64,000 nt of DNA. Origin: Pseudoalteromonas sp049257235 (lineage in GTDB: Bacteria > Pseudomonadota > Gammaproteobacteria > Enterobacterales > Alteromonadaceae). A program made the position numbers and the translations under genes. Within the stretch, counting starts at the first letter, position 1. Every line of letters begins with the position of its first letter. Below, one piece after another: positions 24,868 to 33,863 of this stretch. Location of the stretch: NCBI RefSeq assembly GCF_049257235.1, contig NZ_JBMMUF010000002.1:186001-250000 (forward strand), in the 5' to 3' direction. The notes under the pieces are model-generated. The model did not search any database, was not told the DNA's origin, and saw only the letters and a program-made list of their open reading frames with translations.

Positions 24868-25167
24868 ATGCTTTATGATGATGAGCAACGCAGCTTCCGG
24901 CGCATGATGGTTGAGGCCAATGCGACCTTAGAAATTGATACAGGTAGCGAAGTGCTAAAGGTTGATGCGTTATGCAAAGACTTGAGCGCTAATGGTATGC
25001 AACTGTACGTAGAAGAGGCCGTTGACCCCGGAGTGTGTATTACTGTGCACATCCAATCGGCAACTGGCAGTGTGCCACCACTCAAAGCACTGACTCGAGT
25101 CGTGCGCTGTAGCCAAGAAGACGATGGCCAGTATTGTGTGGGGGTCGAAATGGTTGATGTGAATTAA
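24868..25167 (+). CDS. PilZ-domain protein (cyclic-di-GMP binding)
   Basis: 99 residues, a single PilZ domain. The c-di-GMP-binding signature is visible as the arginines in RSFRRMM near the N-terminus and DLSANG at ~44-49. AAGGAG is well spaced before the ATG. It would act as a cytoplasmic effector whose target is unknown. Its position 24 bases after a stand-alone receiver suggests that both serve one pathway. A strong terminator follows. Confidence 0.87.
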   Translation: MLYDDEQRSFRRMMVEANATLEIDTGSEVLKVDALCKDLSANGMQLYVEEAVDPGVCITVHIQSATGSVPPLKALTRVVRCSQEDDGQYCVGVEMVDVN

Positions 25168-25180
25168 ACAGCAAACGAGA

Positions 25181-25209
25181 AGTGAGTGCCACAGCACTCA
25201 CTTTTTTTT
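25181..25209 (+). terminator. intrinsic terminator of the receiver-PilZ unit
   Basis: Perfect stem AGTGAGTGC / GCACTCACT with a 4-base loop and eight Ts, 13 bases after the PilZ stop and just before the convergent rlmI stop. Confidence 0.93.
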
Positions 25210-25211
25210 GG

Positions 25212-26402
25212 CTAGTATACCTTACAAACCAGACCTTTGAGGTAAAAACCTTCAGGATAAGGGCCTGATATAGGGTGATCTGCCGCTTGATTTAAACGCT
25301 CAACAATGAGTAAGTCCTTGTGCGCATCCAGCGCCGCATCAGCAACAACTTTTTGAAACAAGTTCTGCTCCATCAAGCCAGAGCATGAGAACGTCAGTAG
25401 CGTGCCGCCGGGGTTGAGCAGCTGCATTGCTAGCATGTTAATGTCTTTGTACCCTCGACACGCACCCGTTAGTTGAGCCTTTGACTCTGCAAACTTAGGA
25501 GGGTCCATGACGATGGTGTCGAACTTACGCCCTTGCTCGCGATATTCACGCAGTAATTTAAAGACATCTTGTTTAACGAACTGTGCTTTGCTCATATCAA
25601 GATTGTTGTGCTCAACATTGCGTTTCGCGATGTCGAGGGCATTTTGTGAGACATCAACGTTAGTGACTTCTTTACAGCCACCTCGAAGTGCGTACAAGCC
25701 AAATGTGCCGGTGTAGCAAAAGCAGTTAAGTACTTCTTTATCTTTGACATAGCGTTCTAGGGCAGCGCGGCTATCACGTTGGTCGAGGTAAAAACCTGTT
25801 TTGTGGCCACCGAGGATATCCACTTCACAGGTTAAGCCATTTTCTTTGATCAATACGGGACCATGAGGCGCGTCGCCAAGCAACGCTCCAGTAGTAGGTG
25901 CTAGGCCTTCTTTTTTACGCACATCCACATCGGAACGCTCGTAAATCGCGCACTCAGGGAATAAGCGGTGCAGGGCAGCAACGATATCGCCTTTATGGCG
26001 CTCAGCTCCCGCACTGAGTAACTGGCATACTAGATAGTTGTCAAATTTATCAATGGTAATGCCAGGTAAACCATCAGATTCGCCTGCGCATAAGCGAAAA
26101 CCGGTAAGGCCGCCCAACTCAATAGTGTGTTCGCGAGCACTGTATGCGCGCGCTAGGCGTTGATAAAAGAATTCACCATCGATTTGCTCTTTCTCATTGA
26201 ATGACCAAACGCGAGCACGAATTTGTGACTCTGGGCTATACGCTGCAGTTGCTAGGTATTTACCATTACTATCGTAAACGGTGACTGTATCGCCAAGTGC
26301 CAAATTGCCTTTTACTTTTTTGATGGCCTTAGAGAAAATCCAAGGATGTTTGCGTTTTAGTGATTTTTCACGCCCTGGTTGAAGATAAATTGCACCCGCC
26401 AT
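25212..26402 (-). CDS. rlmI: 23S rRNA m5C1962 methyltransferase RlmI
   Basis: 396 residues, as in E. coli RlmI. A PUA domain occupies residues ~1-75 (IYLQPGREKSLKRKHPWIFS), followed by a Rossmann SAM-methyltransferase with NCFCYTGTFGLYA as SAM-binding motif I, VMDPPKFA as motif IV and TFSCSG with the catalytic cysteine. It methylates C1962 of 23S rRNA. GGGAG lies upstream of the ATG on the reverse strand. The gene converges on the receiver-PilZ unit. Confidence 0.94.
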   Translation of the reverse strand: MAGAIYLQPGREKSLKRKHPWIFSKAIKKVKGNLALGDTVTVYDSNGKYLATAAYSPESQIRARVWSFNEKEQIDGEFFYQRLARAYSAREHTIELGGLTGFRLCAGESDGLPGITIDKFDNYLVCQLLSAGAERHKGDIVAALHRLFPECAIYERSDVDVRKKEGLAPTTGALLGDAPHGPVLIKENGLTCEVDILGGHKTGFYLDQRDSRAALERYVKDKEVLNCFCYTGTFGLYALRGGCKEVTNVDVSQNALDIAKRNVEHNNLDMSKAQFVKQDVFKLLREYREQGRKFDTIVMDPPKFAESKAQLTGACRGYKDINMLAMQLLNPGGTLLTFSCSGLMEQNLFQKVVADAALDAHKDLLIVERLNQAADHPISGPYPEGFYLKGLVCKVY

Positions 26403-26617
26403 AGCTGCTCCCGCTGTTAGATAGAGGCGCTATTCTAGGCAGTGCGCTACAGATACTCAAATTAATTTTGCCAATTAGCGGCCACTGCTTTATTGTCTTG
26501 TGACTATACAGCTGTAATGCATGCGTTTTATCGGTTTGGTGTATAGCCCACACGTATTACGGCGGTTTATTTTTATCACAAAGCAGGGTCTGATTTTTGA
26601 CGAGGCCTTCACAATGT

Positions 26618-27289
26618 ATGAGTGTTCAAGTGATTGAGTTGTCATCTGATTTACAAAATTTAGAACGTCAGTGTCGCGCGTTTATTTTACAATGTGGTAG
26701 CGCTGATGCTGCCCACGATATTACCCATATTGAGCGCGTTGTCACCGTGGCTAAGAAATTGTGCTCACAAGAGCAAGGGTGTATGGAAATTGTTTTGCCC
26801 GCGGCGTGGTTGCATGACTGTGTGGCAGTGGCTAAAAATCACCCTGATAGAGCCAAAGCCTCTGCAATGGCAGCAGACAAAGCCATTACTTTTTTACACA
26901 GTATTGGATATGACAGCCAGTACTTCGATGCCATTCATCATGCCATCGTTGCTCATAGTTTCAGTGCTCAAATTACGCCAACTACCCTCGAGGCGCAGAT
27001 AGTGCAAGACGCTGATCGAATGGACGCCCTTGGTGCCATAGGTATTAGTCGTTGCATGAAAGTAGGAGGGGCCATTTGTCGTGGCTTGTATCACCCTTCA
27101 GATCCATTTGCCAAAAATCGTGACGCAGATGACGGCAAATACACCTTGGATCATTTCTTCGTAAAATTGTTATCAATCGCCACGAGCATGAACACACAAA
27201 GTGCGCAACTTGAAGCGCAAAAGCGCACTGACTATATGCATGACTTTTTGCGCCAATTAGGACAAGAAATTGGTGTGTCCTATGACTAG
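26618..27289 (+). CDS. HD-domain phosphohydrolase (YedJ-like)
   Basis: 223 residues with HD metal-site residues H33, H66-D67 (AAWLHD) and a later aspartate in QDADRMDALGAIG, a pattern of the YedJ-type HD hydrolases. The substrate is not known; nucleotides are typical. The ATG at 26618 is chosen, with GAGG at 26602-26605; a TTG at 26597 would add seven residues. The next gene's start overlaps its end by 8 bases, so the two are cotranslated. Confidence 0.84.
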   Translation: MSVQVIELSSDLQNLERQCRAFILQCGSADAAHDITHIERVVTVAKKLCSQEQGCMEIVLPAAWLHDCVAVAKNHPDRAKASAMAADKAITFLHSIGYDSQYFDAIHHAIVAHSFSAQITPTTLEAQIVQDADRMDALGAIGISRCMKVGGAICRGLYHPSDPFAKNRDADDGKYTLDHFFVKLLSIATSMNTQSAQLEAQKRTDYMHDFLRQLGQEIGVSYD

Positions 27290-27683
27290 CGAAGTGCCAC
27301 TACTACGCGGTGTCGATCATTGTCACATTCAAGTAGATGATGTTGAAGCAGCGCTGGTGTTTTATCGTGATGTGCTCGGTTTTGATATCGTTTCGGAACT
27401 CGAGTTTTGGTATCACGAGCAAGAAGGTGGCCCTTTGATGTTGCAAGATAAGGGTAAAACGATTTGTTTGGCCCTGTTCAAAGGAAATAAGCGTAGCAAT
27501 GGTATTGCTTTTGGCTGTGATGCCTCACAGTTTGTGCGTTGGCGTGAACACTTAGCTCAGCAGGGGGTTGATGTACACCTAGCAGATCATCAGGTGTCGT
27601 ATTCTATGTATTTTCGTGACCCTTGCGGAAACATGCACGAGATCACGTGTTTTGATTACCACGGACTCGCACAGCGCCTTTAG
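27282..27683 (+). CDS. VOC-family (glyoxalase/dioxygenase fold) protein
   Basis: 133 residues forming one vicinal-oxygen-chelate module pair: GVDHCHIQVDDVEAALVFYRDVLGF at the start and DPCGNMHEITCFDY at the end supply likely metal ligands (a histidine near the N-terminus and the glutamate in HEITCF). Members include glyoxalases, dioxygenases and antibiotic-binding proteins; no specific role can be assigned. It overlaps the HD hydrolase gene by 8 bases and its stop overlaps that of the convergent HD-GYP gene by 4. Confidence 0.82.
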   Translation: MTSEVPLLRGVDHCHIQVDDVEAALVFYRDVLGFDIVSELEFWYHEQEGGPLMLQDKGKTICLALFKGNKRSNGIAFGCDASQFVRWREHLAQQGVDVHLADHQVSYSMYFRDPCGNMHEITCFDYHGLAQRL

Positions 27684-28666
27684 TTGGTATACTTGGCTTT
27701 GACAGCCAATATTTTATCCATTTGGGTTAGAAAAACGTCGACCAATTCAGGGTCAAATTGTTTGCCTCGCTCCGCTATTAACAAGTCAATGGCTTGCTCT
27801 ACGGGCCAAGGTTCTTTGTATGGGCGTCGTGAGGTGAGAGCGTCGAAAACATCAGCAATACAGCACATCCTTCCCTCTAGCGATATCTCCTCACCTTTTA
27901 AACCATTTGGATAACCTTTGCCGTCATATCGTTCATGATGCTCAAGGGCGAGTCTATGTGCGAGTTGAATCAGAGGCGTTGATGAACCGGCAAGAATATC
28001 GGCACCAATATTGGCATGCTTTTGCATCTGGGCGTATTCATCAGGGTCTAATTTTGCGGGTTTGAGTAGGATATTGTCTGGGATACCTATTTTGCCAATA
28101 TCGTGCATTGGAGCGGCCAATAACAGAGACTCGGCACGTTGCTCGTTCATTCCATAGGCCAGCGCTAAAATGTGGCAATAGCGACTCATGCGAATAATGT
28201 GATGACCTGTCTCATTATCTTTGTATTCTGCGGCATGGCTCAAGCGCTGAATGAGTTCAAGTTGCGCTGATTTGAGTAAATCAGCTTGCACTAAGGAAAG
28301 GTGATTTTTAACACGAGCCCTTACAATTGCTGGGCTAATCGGCTTAGTAATATAGTCAACAGCCCCCAAGGATAAGCCATTTGCTTCATCGACTTCATCT
28401 TGCATCGCGGTGACAAATATGACTGGTATCGATGCTGTTTTATCACTTTGTTTTAGAGCTATGCAGACGTCAAATCCTGACATTCCCGGCATCATCACAT
28501 CCAGCAAGACTAAGTCAGGCTTTTTTTCTTGAGCAAGGGTTAATGCTTGCTCACCAGACTTAGCAAAAATGAGGCGGTAGTCTTTCCCTAGGACTTCATT
28601 TAAGACTTTTAAATTTGTCGGCTCATCATCGACTGCAAGTAACGTAGGTTGAGTATCTTCATTCAT
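27680..28666 (-). CDS. response regulator with HD-GYP cyclic-di-GMP phosphodiesterase domain
   Basis: 328 residues: receiver domain (~1-120, acidic DDE, phospho-acceptor in LLDVMMPG, lysine in TKPIS) joined to an HD-GYP domain with HDIGKIGIPD and HHERYDGKGYPNGL, both intact, so phosphodiesterase activity is expected. The start at 28666 has AGGGA nine bases upstream; an in-frame ATG at 28675 is closer to the upstream gene. The N-terminus overlaps the end of the hybrid kinase gene, so the two are translationally coupled and probably form a two-component pair lowering c-di-GMP. Confidence 0.93.
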   Translation of the reverse strand: MNEDTQPTLLAVDDEPTNLKVLNEVLGKDYRLIFAKSGEQALTLAQEKKPDLVLLDVMMPGMSGFDVCIALKQSDKTASIPVIFVTAMQDEVDEANGLSLGAVDYITKPISPAIVRARVKNHLSLVQADLLKSAQLELIQRLSHAAEYKDNETGHHIIRMSRYCHILALAYGMNEQRAESLLLAAPMHDIGKIGIPDNILLKPAKLDPDEYAQMQKHANIGADILAGSSTPLIQLAHRLALEHHERYDGKGYPNGLKGEEISLEGRMCCIADVFDALTSRRPYKEPWPVEQAIDLLIAERGKQFDPELVDVFLTQMDKILAVKAKYTN

Positions 28667-31600
28667 AGTCTTCATTCCCTATTTGGGATAGCAGGTTGTT
28701 GATGCTAAGTGTTGCTTTATCGAACTCAAATTCATCAATTAATTCAAGAATGTGTGCGATTTCATGCTTATATTTATGTCCGCCCGCGTGTTGTATTTGT
28801 TCGCAAAGCTCGTTGTTGTACTCAAAGTTATTGCACAGGGTAATAAGCTGTGGGAGCAGCTCACTTAATGAGGCGAGATCTTCTTGCGCTGCTATCTTAG
28901 TCGGGGCGCTAGGCAAAGGATGGCTTTGTAAATACTGGTCAATCTCGTCCAAGCAGCTAAATAAAGCAAAACGGCATTCGTCATCGATGTATCCAAGTTG
29001 CTCAATTCTAGTAAGCTGCGATGTTAGATGAGGCAGACATAGGTTACCTGCGAGGCCTTTGAGTGTATGAACACTCATTATGTGTTCTTGCTCAAGCGAG
29101 TCGCATTGGGTGAGGTGTTTTAGCTCATCTAATCGGGTCTTAAAAAAGCGATGTAGCTGTTCAAGGTGCGTCTTTTGGGAGCCCCAAGTTGAGATGCTAC
29201 GCTGCTCATCTACCACGATATTAGTCTGTTGGCGTTGTGGTGTGCTGATCGCAATAGTGGCAATATCTGCTTTGATATTAAACAGCCTCGCTATGTCACG
29301 CAGTAACTCATCAATGTTCACAGGTTTGGTGGCAAAACTATTCATTCCGGCTTTTTTCGCGGCGTCGCGGTCGTTCTGTAGCACACTGGCCGTCAAAGCA
29401 ATAATTTTACACTCGGGTAAGTCATTTTCCTGCTCGTATGCGCGAATACGTCGTGTGGCCTCTAAGCCATCACATATTGGCATATGAATATCCATTAGGA
29501 TGATGTCGTATCTATTTTCCTTGGCTTTACTGAGCGCCTCTTCACCATTAATAGCAATATCGGTTTTGTGGCCTAGGTTGCCAAGCCTGAGTTCGAGGAG
29601 CTCACGGTTTTGCGCCACATCGTCAGCAATGAGAATGTGTAGCTGCGGCATGGTGGGCAGCGCCAGTTGCGTATCATTAGGTTGCGCTAAGCTGGCGGCT
29701 TGTTCATCGCTTGCGATACCAAGGGGAAGCACAAAACTGAATTCGCTGCCTTTGCCTAACTCACTGACAACATCAATTTCACCGCCCATCAGTTGCACCA
29801 GTTGGCGGCAAATGGTTGTGCCAAGCCCCGTACCGCCGAAACGTCGGGTGGTGCTATCATCCGCTTGCTCGAATGGTTGAAAGATGGCACTAATACGCTC
29901 AGGCGCGATGCCAATCCCTGTATCCTTCACAGCAAAGCGAACCCCATCTGTGTGTGGCTCAACAATTAACAGCACTGAGCCTTGCTCGGTAAATTTAATT
30001 GCATTGCCAAGTATATTGATCAGCACTTGTCTAATGCGAGTGGGGTCGCCAACATAGAATTGCGATTGAGTGTCATCAATACAGGCACTCAAAGCGAGCT
30101 CTTTTTTTGTTGCCAACTGGGCAAAACTCGATATGACTGAATCGCACAGTTCGGTGAGATTAAAGGGGATGTTTTCTATGGCCACACGGCCTTGTTCTAA
30201 TTTAGCTGAGTCGAGAATATCGTTGAGAAGGTGCAGTAATGATCGCGCTGATTGCAAGACGTTGTTAATTTGATTGCGCTGATTTTTGTTCAAAGGACTA
30301 TCGAGAAGTACCTCTGAGAAACCGATTATTGAGTTCATGGGGGTACGAATTTCATGGCTCATATTAGCCAAAAAAGCCTGTTTAGTTTCCGCTGCCATTT
30401 CTGCCTTTTCCTTGGCCGCTAGTAACTCTTGCTCCATGTTGCGCCGCTCTGTGATATCCACCAGTACACCTGCGATACAGAGTTGATGTTCATCATCGCG
30501 CTCGAACGTTCCTTTATCTAGCACCCATTTGTGCTTGCCCGATTTGGTTTTTATTAAATACTCAAATGAGTAGCCGGATTCTTGGTTCGCTAGTGCTTTA
30601 TATACGTGTTCACGCACTTTATCATCATCACTGATTAAATCACTAAGGTGGGTTCTTCCCAATGTGAACTCTTCATCATCATAACCGGTGAGTTGTTTCA
30701 CGATGGGGCTGATGTAAATCATGCTCCAGTGTTTATCAAGGCGACAGCGAAATGCAACGCCGGGCATGTTGTTGATGAGCGTACGGTAATGGTGCTCTTG
30801 GGCAGCAAGTTGTTGCTGCATTTTTTTATGTTCACTGAGATCAGTAATAAAGCCGACAAACATGGTGTCTTTATCTGGCAAAGTAACCTCACCAACCCCG
30901 AGGTGAATAGGAAGGGTGTGTCCTTTTTTGTGTTGTGCTAACACCTCTCGGCCGTAGCCAATAATATTGGCTTGTTTTGTTTGTAGGTAACGGGAGAGGA
31001 ATAAATCATGTTGGCGCGCGATATCATCTGGCATGAGCATTTTAACGTTATTACCAATGACTTCATCACTGTGGTAACCAAGGATACGCCTTGCTCCTGC
31101 GTTAAAACTTAACACGGTACCTTTTTTGTCTATGGTGATAATGCCATCAACAGCGGTATTAAGTACTGCTTCGAGGCGAGACTGACTGATTTTTTGTTCA
31201 TTAAGTAACAATCTAAAGCGCATGAGACTGTGTACTAAGGCCGTTGCAGAAATAAGGAACACACTGACCAAAGCAACAGCTAACGCCAAATCGGTGCTGC
31301 TATCTGGATTGACATTTTGGGAGTAATCTTCACTTGGAGCAATGAATCGGGCGGCTTGCATCCCCATGTAATGCATGCTCGATACAGCCAATCCCATGAC
31401 GACTGAACTCAATAGTGCTGCACTGTAATTGTCCTTGCGCTCGTGGCTGTCAATGAACTCTAGATTGGGTAGATGTAAATGCATGGAAATAGAAAACCAC
31501 GATAGTGCCACGGCAATAACAATAGAGGCTGCAAACCATGTTGGTTCGTATGCAAGCATCGGCCCTAAACGCATCGCAGCCATACCACCGTAGTGCATTA

Positions 31601-32018
31601 AGCCAATACCGCAACCAAGTAATAAAGCACTCATAAACTTGGCCGAATAGCTCACTCGCTGGCCGCGGATGAGGTGCAAAGCAATGAGTGAAAACACAAA
31701 TACGGGCAAAAACGATGCCGCAGTCATGGGGATGTTATAAGAAACTTCGACACATAAACTAAAGGCCAACATACCGATGAAGTGCATGCTCCATACCCCA
31801 CCGGAGAACGCTGCCGCGCTTGAAATAAGGGCATAGTAGTAGAAATTGTTGTCTCTGTTGGTATTAGCGAAGTCCCTTAATCTCAGCGCAAAAAAGGAGG
31901 CAAATATGGCAATGAGGACAGAGAGCGCAACAAGCAAGTAGTTATAAGCACCGTTGACCAAAAACTCTGGCGCAGGGTTAACAACAAAGAAACGTTCAAG
32001 CATTGTGAAATAAAGCAT
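28659..32018 (-). CDS. MHYT-PAS-PAS hybrid sensor histidine kinase with receiver and Hpt
   Basis: About 1119 residues. N-terminal MHYT module with ~7 membrane helices and repeated motifs SMHFIGM, LMHYGGM and SMHYMGM, proposed in the family to bind metal and sense gases. Then two PAS domains, HisKA with phospho-accepting H in MSHEIRTPMN, HATPase with DTGIGI and GGTGLG, a receiver with LMDIHMPICDG, and a C-terminal Hpt with HTLKGLAGN. It therefore holds a full phosphorelay. The start is unsure: 32018 is picked, 32003 is also possible, and a GTG at 32081 gives a poor N-terminus. Coupled to the HD-GYP regulator. Confidence 0.92.
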   Translation of the reverse strand: MLYFTMLERFFVVNPAPEFLVNGAYNYLLVALSVLIAIFASFFALRLRDFANTNRDNNFYYYALISSAAAFSGGVWSMHFIGMLAFSLCVEVSYNIPMTAASFLPVFVFSLIALHLIRGQRVSYSAKFMSALLLGCGIGLMHYGGMAAMRLGPMLAYEPTWFAASIVIAVALSWFSISMHLHLPNLEFIDSHERKDNYSAALLSSVVMGLAVSSMHYMGMQAARFIAPSEDYSQNVNPDSSTDLALAVALVSVFLISATALVHSLMRFRLLLNEQKISQSRLEAVLNTAVDGIITIDKKGTVLSFNAGARRILGYHSDEVIGNNVKMLMPDDIARQHDLFLSRYLQTKQANIIGYGREVLAQHKKGHTLPIHLGVGEVTLPDKDTMFVGFITDLSEHKKMQQQLAAQEHHYRTLINNMPGVAFRCRLDKHWSMIYISPIVKQLTGYDDEEFTLGRTHLSDLISDDDKVREHVYKALANQESGYSFEYLIKTKSGKHKWVLDKGTFERDDEHQLCIAGVLVDITERRNMEQELLAAKEKAEMAAETKQAFLANMSHEIRTPMNSIIGFSEVLLDSPLNKNQRNQINNVLQSARSLLHLLNDILDSAKLEQGRVAIENIPFNLTELCDSVISSFAQLATKKELALSACIDDTQSQFYVGDPTRIRQVLINILGNAIKFTEQGSVLLIVEPHTDGVRFAVKDTGIGIAPERISAIFQPFEQADDSTTRRFGGTGLGTTICRQLVQLMGGEIDVVSELGKGSEFSFVLPLGIASDEQAASLAQPNDTQLALPTMPQLHILIADDVAQNRELLELRLGNLGHKTDIAINGEEALSKAKENRYDIILMDIHMPICDGLEATRRIRAYEQENDLPECKIIALTASVLQNDRDAAKKAGMNSFATKPVNIDELLRDIARLFNIKADIATIAISTPQRQQTNIVVDEQRSISTWGSQKTHLEQLHRFFKTRLDELKHLTQCDSLEQEHIMSVHTLKGLAGNLCLPHLTSQLTRIEQLGYIDDECRFALFSCLDEIDQYLQSHPLPSAPTKIAAQEDLASLSELLPQLITLCNNFEYNNELCEQIQHAGGHKYKHEIAHILELIDEFEFDKATLSINNLLSQIGNEDYE

Positions 32019-32123
32019 CCCAAAATAAATTTGGGCTAATGCCCAAGCACGCTTAAGTATAGTGCAACAATCTGAAATCACAGTAATGTTGTACTAATTC
32101 GCTGTGGGGAAAGTAGGTGAAAA

Positions 32124-32882
32124 ATGATATTGTGCACCAATCATAGGCAGCACATTCATTTTCTTTTTTGGGTCAAAGTGGGCGTTATTCACAATTCAAT
32201 ACAGTACCAGTTGGTTTTAAGCAGTAAGCGCAAAACCGTGGCTATTCACATCAAAAATGCGCAGGTTGTGGTACGCGCTCCCAAAGGTGTCTCGAGACGT
32301 TTTATAGACTCGTTTGTGCATAGTAAAAGCGCATGGATAGCACATCAATTAAACAAGCAATTGAGTGCACAAGGGGACAAACCTCGGCCGTTACAAGATT
32401 CTAAAGTAATGCTCTTTGGTGAACACCGACCTTTAGACATTGTGATGCAGAGCAAAAGTGCAGTCTCTGTCACTAATGACTTGGTTCGTATTATGGTTAG
32501 TCATCGAGTGAGTAATGTTCATACAAAGGCTAAACAGTTACTCCTTGAGGAGTTGGCAGCACAGTTACAAGGTTATTTAGATACCCGTTTACCATATTGG
32601 CAAGACAAAATGGGTGTGCGTGTAAGTGACTATAAAGTGCGTGTGTATCAACGCCGCTGGGGGAGTTGTAATCAACGTGCTGAACTCAGTTTCAACACAC
32701 TCTTGGTGGGTGCCCCGCAATGGGTAATTGATTACGTTATCGTTCATGAATTAGCTCATATTCGCTATATGAATCATTCTTCAACGTTTTGGCAGTGGGT
32801 TGTAACGCATTATCCGCGTACAGAAGACGCTAAAGCATGGCTCAAGGAAAATGGAAGTAAGTTGGATTTGCAATTCGAATAG
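32124..32882 (+). CDS. YgjP-like zinc metallopeptidase (DUF45/WLM)
   Basis: 252 residues. The zinc site is HELAH at 208-212 with a third histidine H218 (MNHSSTFW), matching the YgjP/DUF45 group, and an N-terminal region with SKRKTVAIHIK typical of the family. The ATG at 32124 has AGGTGA at good spacing; a GTG at 32178 would better fit the family N-terminus, so the first 18 residues are doubtful. E. coli YgjP has been linked to pyrophosphohydrolase activity, so peptidase activity is not certain. Divergent from the kinase gene. Confidence 0.85.
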   Translation: MILCTNHRQHIHFLFWVKVGVIHNSIQYQLVLSSKRKTVAIHIKNAQVVVRAPKGVSRRFIDSFVHSKSAWIAHQLNKQLSAQGDKPRPLQDSKVMLFGEHRPLDIVMQSKSAVSVTNDLVRIMVSHRVSNVHTKAKQLLLEELAAQLQGYLDTRLPYWQDKMGVRVSDYKVRVYQRRWGSCNQRAELSFNTLLVGAPQWVIDYVIVHELAHIRYMNHSSTFWQWVVTHYPRTEDAKAWLKENGSKLDLQFE

Positions 32883-32889
32883 AAAGAAG

Positions 32890-32974
32890 TGGTGGAGGGA
32901 GCTGGATTCGAACCAGCGAAGGCAGTGCCGTCAGATTTACAGTCTGATCCCTTTGGCCGCTCGGGAACCCCTCC
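32890..32974 (-). tRNA. tRNA-Tyr (GTA), copy 1
   Basis: The reverse strand reads GGAGGGGTTCCCGAGCGGCC... with anticodon GTA in CTGTAAATC, a long class II variable arm (ACGGCACTGCCTTC region), the T arm GGTTCGAATCC and an encoded CCA. The seventh acceptor pair is G-T here, unlike G-C in the neighbouring copy. Confidence 0.97.
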
Positions 32975-33010
32975 ACTAAAAAGTGTTGGTCGCTTAATAC
33001 TTAAATAAAG

Positions 33011-33095
33011 TGGTGGAGGGGGCTGGATTCGAACCAGCGAAGGCAATGCCGTCAGATTTACAGTCTGATCCCTTTGGCCGCTCGGGAACCCCTCC
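33011..33095 (-). tRNA. tRNA-Tyr (GTA), copy 2
   Basis: Nearly identical to the adjacent copy: it differs at one base in the variable arm (ATT for ACT) and one in the acceptor stem, where it makes a full G-C pair. CCA is encoded. The two genes lie 36 bases apart and are transcribed together, this copy first. Confidence 0.97.
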
Positions 33096-33110
33096 TAAGC
33101 AACGGCGGTG

Positions 33111-33138
33111 ATAATAACAAACTAAATATTCAAGTAAA
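33111..33138 (-). promoter_or_regulatory. promoter of the tRNA-Tyr pair
   Basis: On the reverse strand TTTACT, 16 bases, TATTAT, followed by a GC-rich discriminator (CACCGCCG) directly before the first tRNA, as in stringently controlled tRNA promoters. Confidence 0.55.
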
Positions 33139-33207
33139 GAAAAAAACTAAAGAAAAATTAAAATTGGCCGATAAACGCTTATATAAGAAGCATGTCGAAC
33201 AAAGTTT

Positions 33208-33717
33208 ATGCAAATTGAGTCAATACTCAACAACGAACTACAATTAGGAAGCCAGCTTAATAAAAGCGTCTGCGAAAATCGTCGTAATGACTTTTCGTGG
33301 CTGCTCGCTTCTTTATCTCAAGATGCGCTCGACTTTGCTCAATTTCATCTTCCCAAAACCGAACTGGCTGCACAGTCATTAGACGAACAGCAGCTGCGAG
33401 CACAACTTGGTGCGCCCCAGCCACGCCCTTGTGCACCGCCAACATTTAACGTCGCTCTAACTAAACACCAATGTGAGCTAATAGCGATGGGGGCTCGGGA
33501 TACGCTACGGCTTCAAGACTGCCTTGCGCCAACACCACTGGCCGTCAGAGACGATACCAAACATATCCCGTTACCAGTTGTTGATAATTGCTCGCCAATT
33601 ACTCAGGCAAAATTGGCTAGTCAAGCAATGCAGTTAAGTGAAGCGCAAATGGACAGCGCTGCGTTTTACGATCAGATCACGCAAATAAATAATGCTGGCT
33701 TTGGTGCACTGGCTTAG
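33208..33717 (+). CDS. conserved protein, probably the VC2046/SO_2500 family
   Basis: 169 residues, soluble, no signal or membrane segment. The N-terminus (MQIESILNNELQLGSQLNKSV then ENRRNDFSWLLASLSQDALDF) resembles the small gammaproteobacterial VC2046/SO_2500 family, named in some databases as ribosomal-associated, but this is from memory and no function is established. It has no strong ribosome-binding site. A copy of the palindromic element begins three bases after its stop. Confidence 0.6.
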   Translation: MQIESILNNELQLGSQLNKSVCENRRNDFSWLLASLSQDALDFAQFHLPKTELAAQSLDEQQLRAQLGAPQPRPCAPPTFNVALTKHQCELIAMGARDTLRLQDCLAPTPLAVRDDTKHIPLPVVDNCSPITQAKLASQAMQLSEAQMDSAAFYDQITQINNAGFGALA

Positions 33718-33720
33718 AGC

Positions 33721-33863
33721 CTAGAGATTTTTACATCAACCAAAGGCGTACACTGCGTTGTCATGGGCAATAAACATAGTTCATTATGTACTATTACCCA
33801 TTGCTGGCGTTGAAAGCCTTTGATTTGAACAAAACTCATACCTCAAAGGTCGACACGCCCTAG
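33721..33863 (-). mobile_element. MITE-like palindromic element, short copy
   Basis: Read on the reverse strand, the first 127 bases align without gaps to 24171-24297, with about 106 identical by hand count. Paired arms (33739-33760 with 33811-33830 region) are kept, including compensating changes in the inner stem. The second hairpin of the full copy is absent; the element ends in CTAG after a short A/T tail. It fills the whole gap between two convergent genes: it begins 3 bases after one stop and its terminal CTAG supplies the stop codon of the SEC-C gene. It may act as a two-way terminator. Confidence 0.72.

Noticed and set aside
32810..33046. Reverse-strand ORF of 78 codons across the tRNA-Tyr pair
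   Set aside because: It consists of the two tRNA genes and their spacer read as protein, with no ribosome-binding site.
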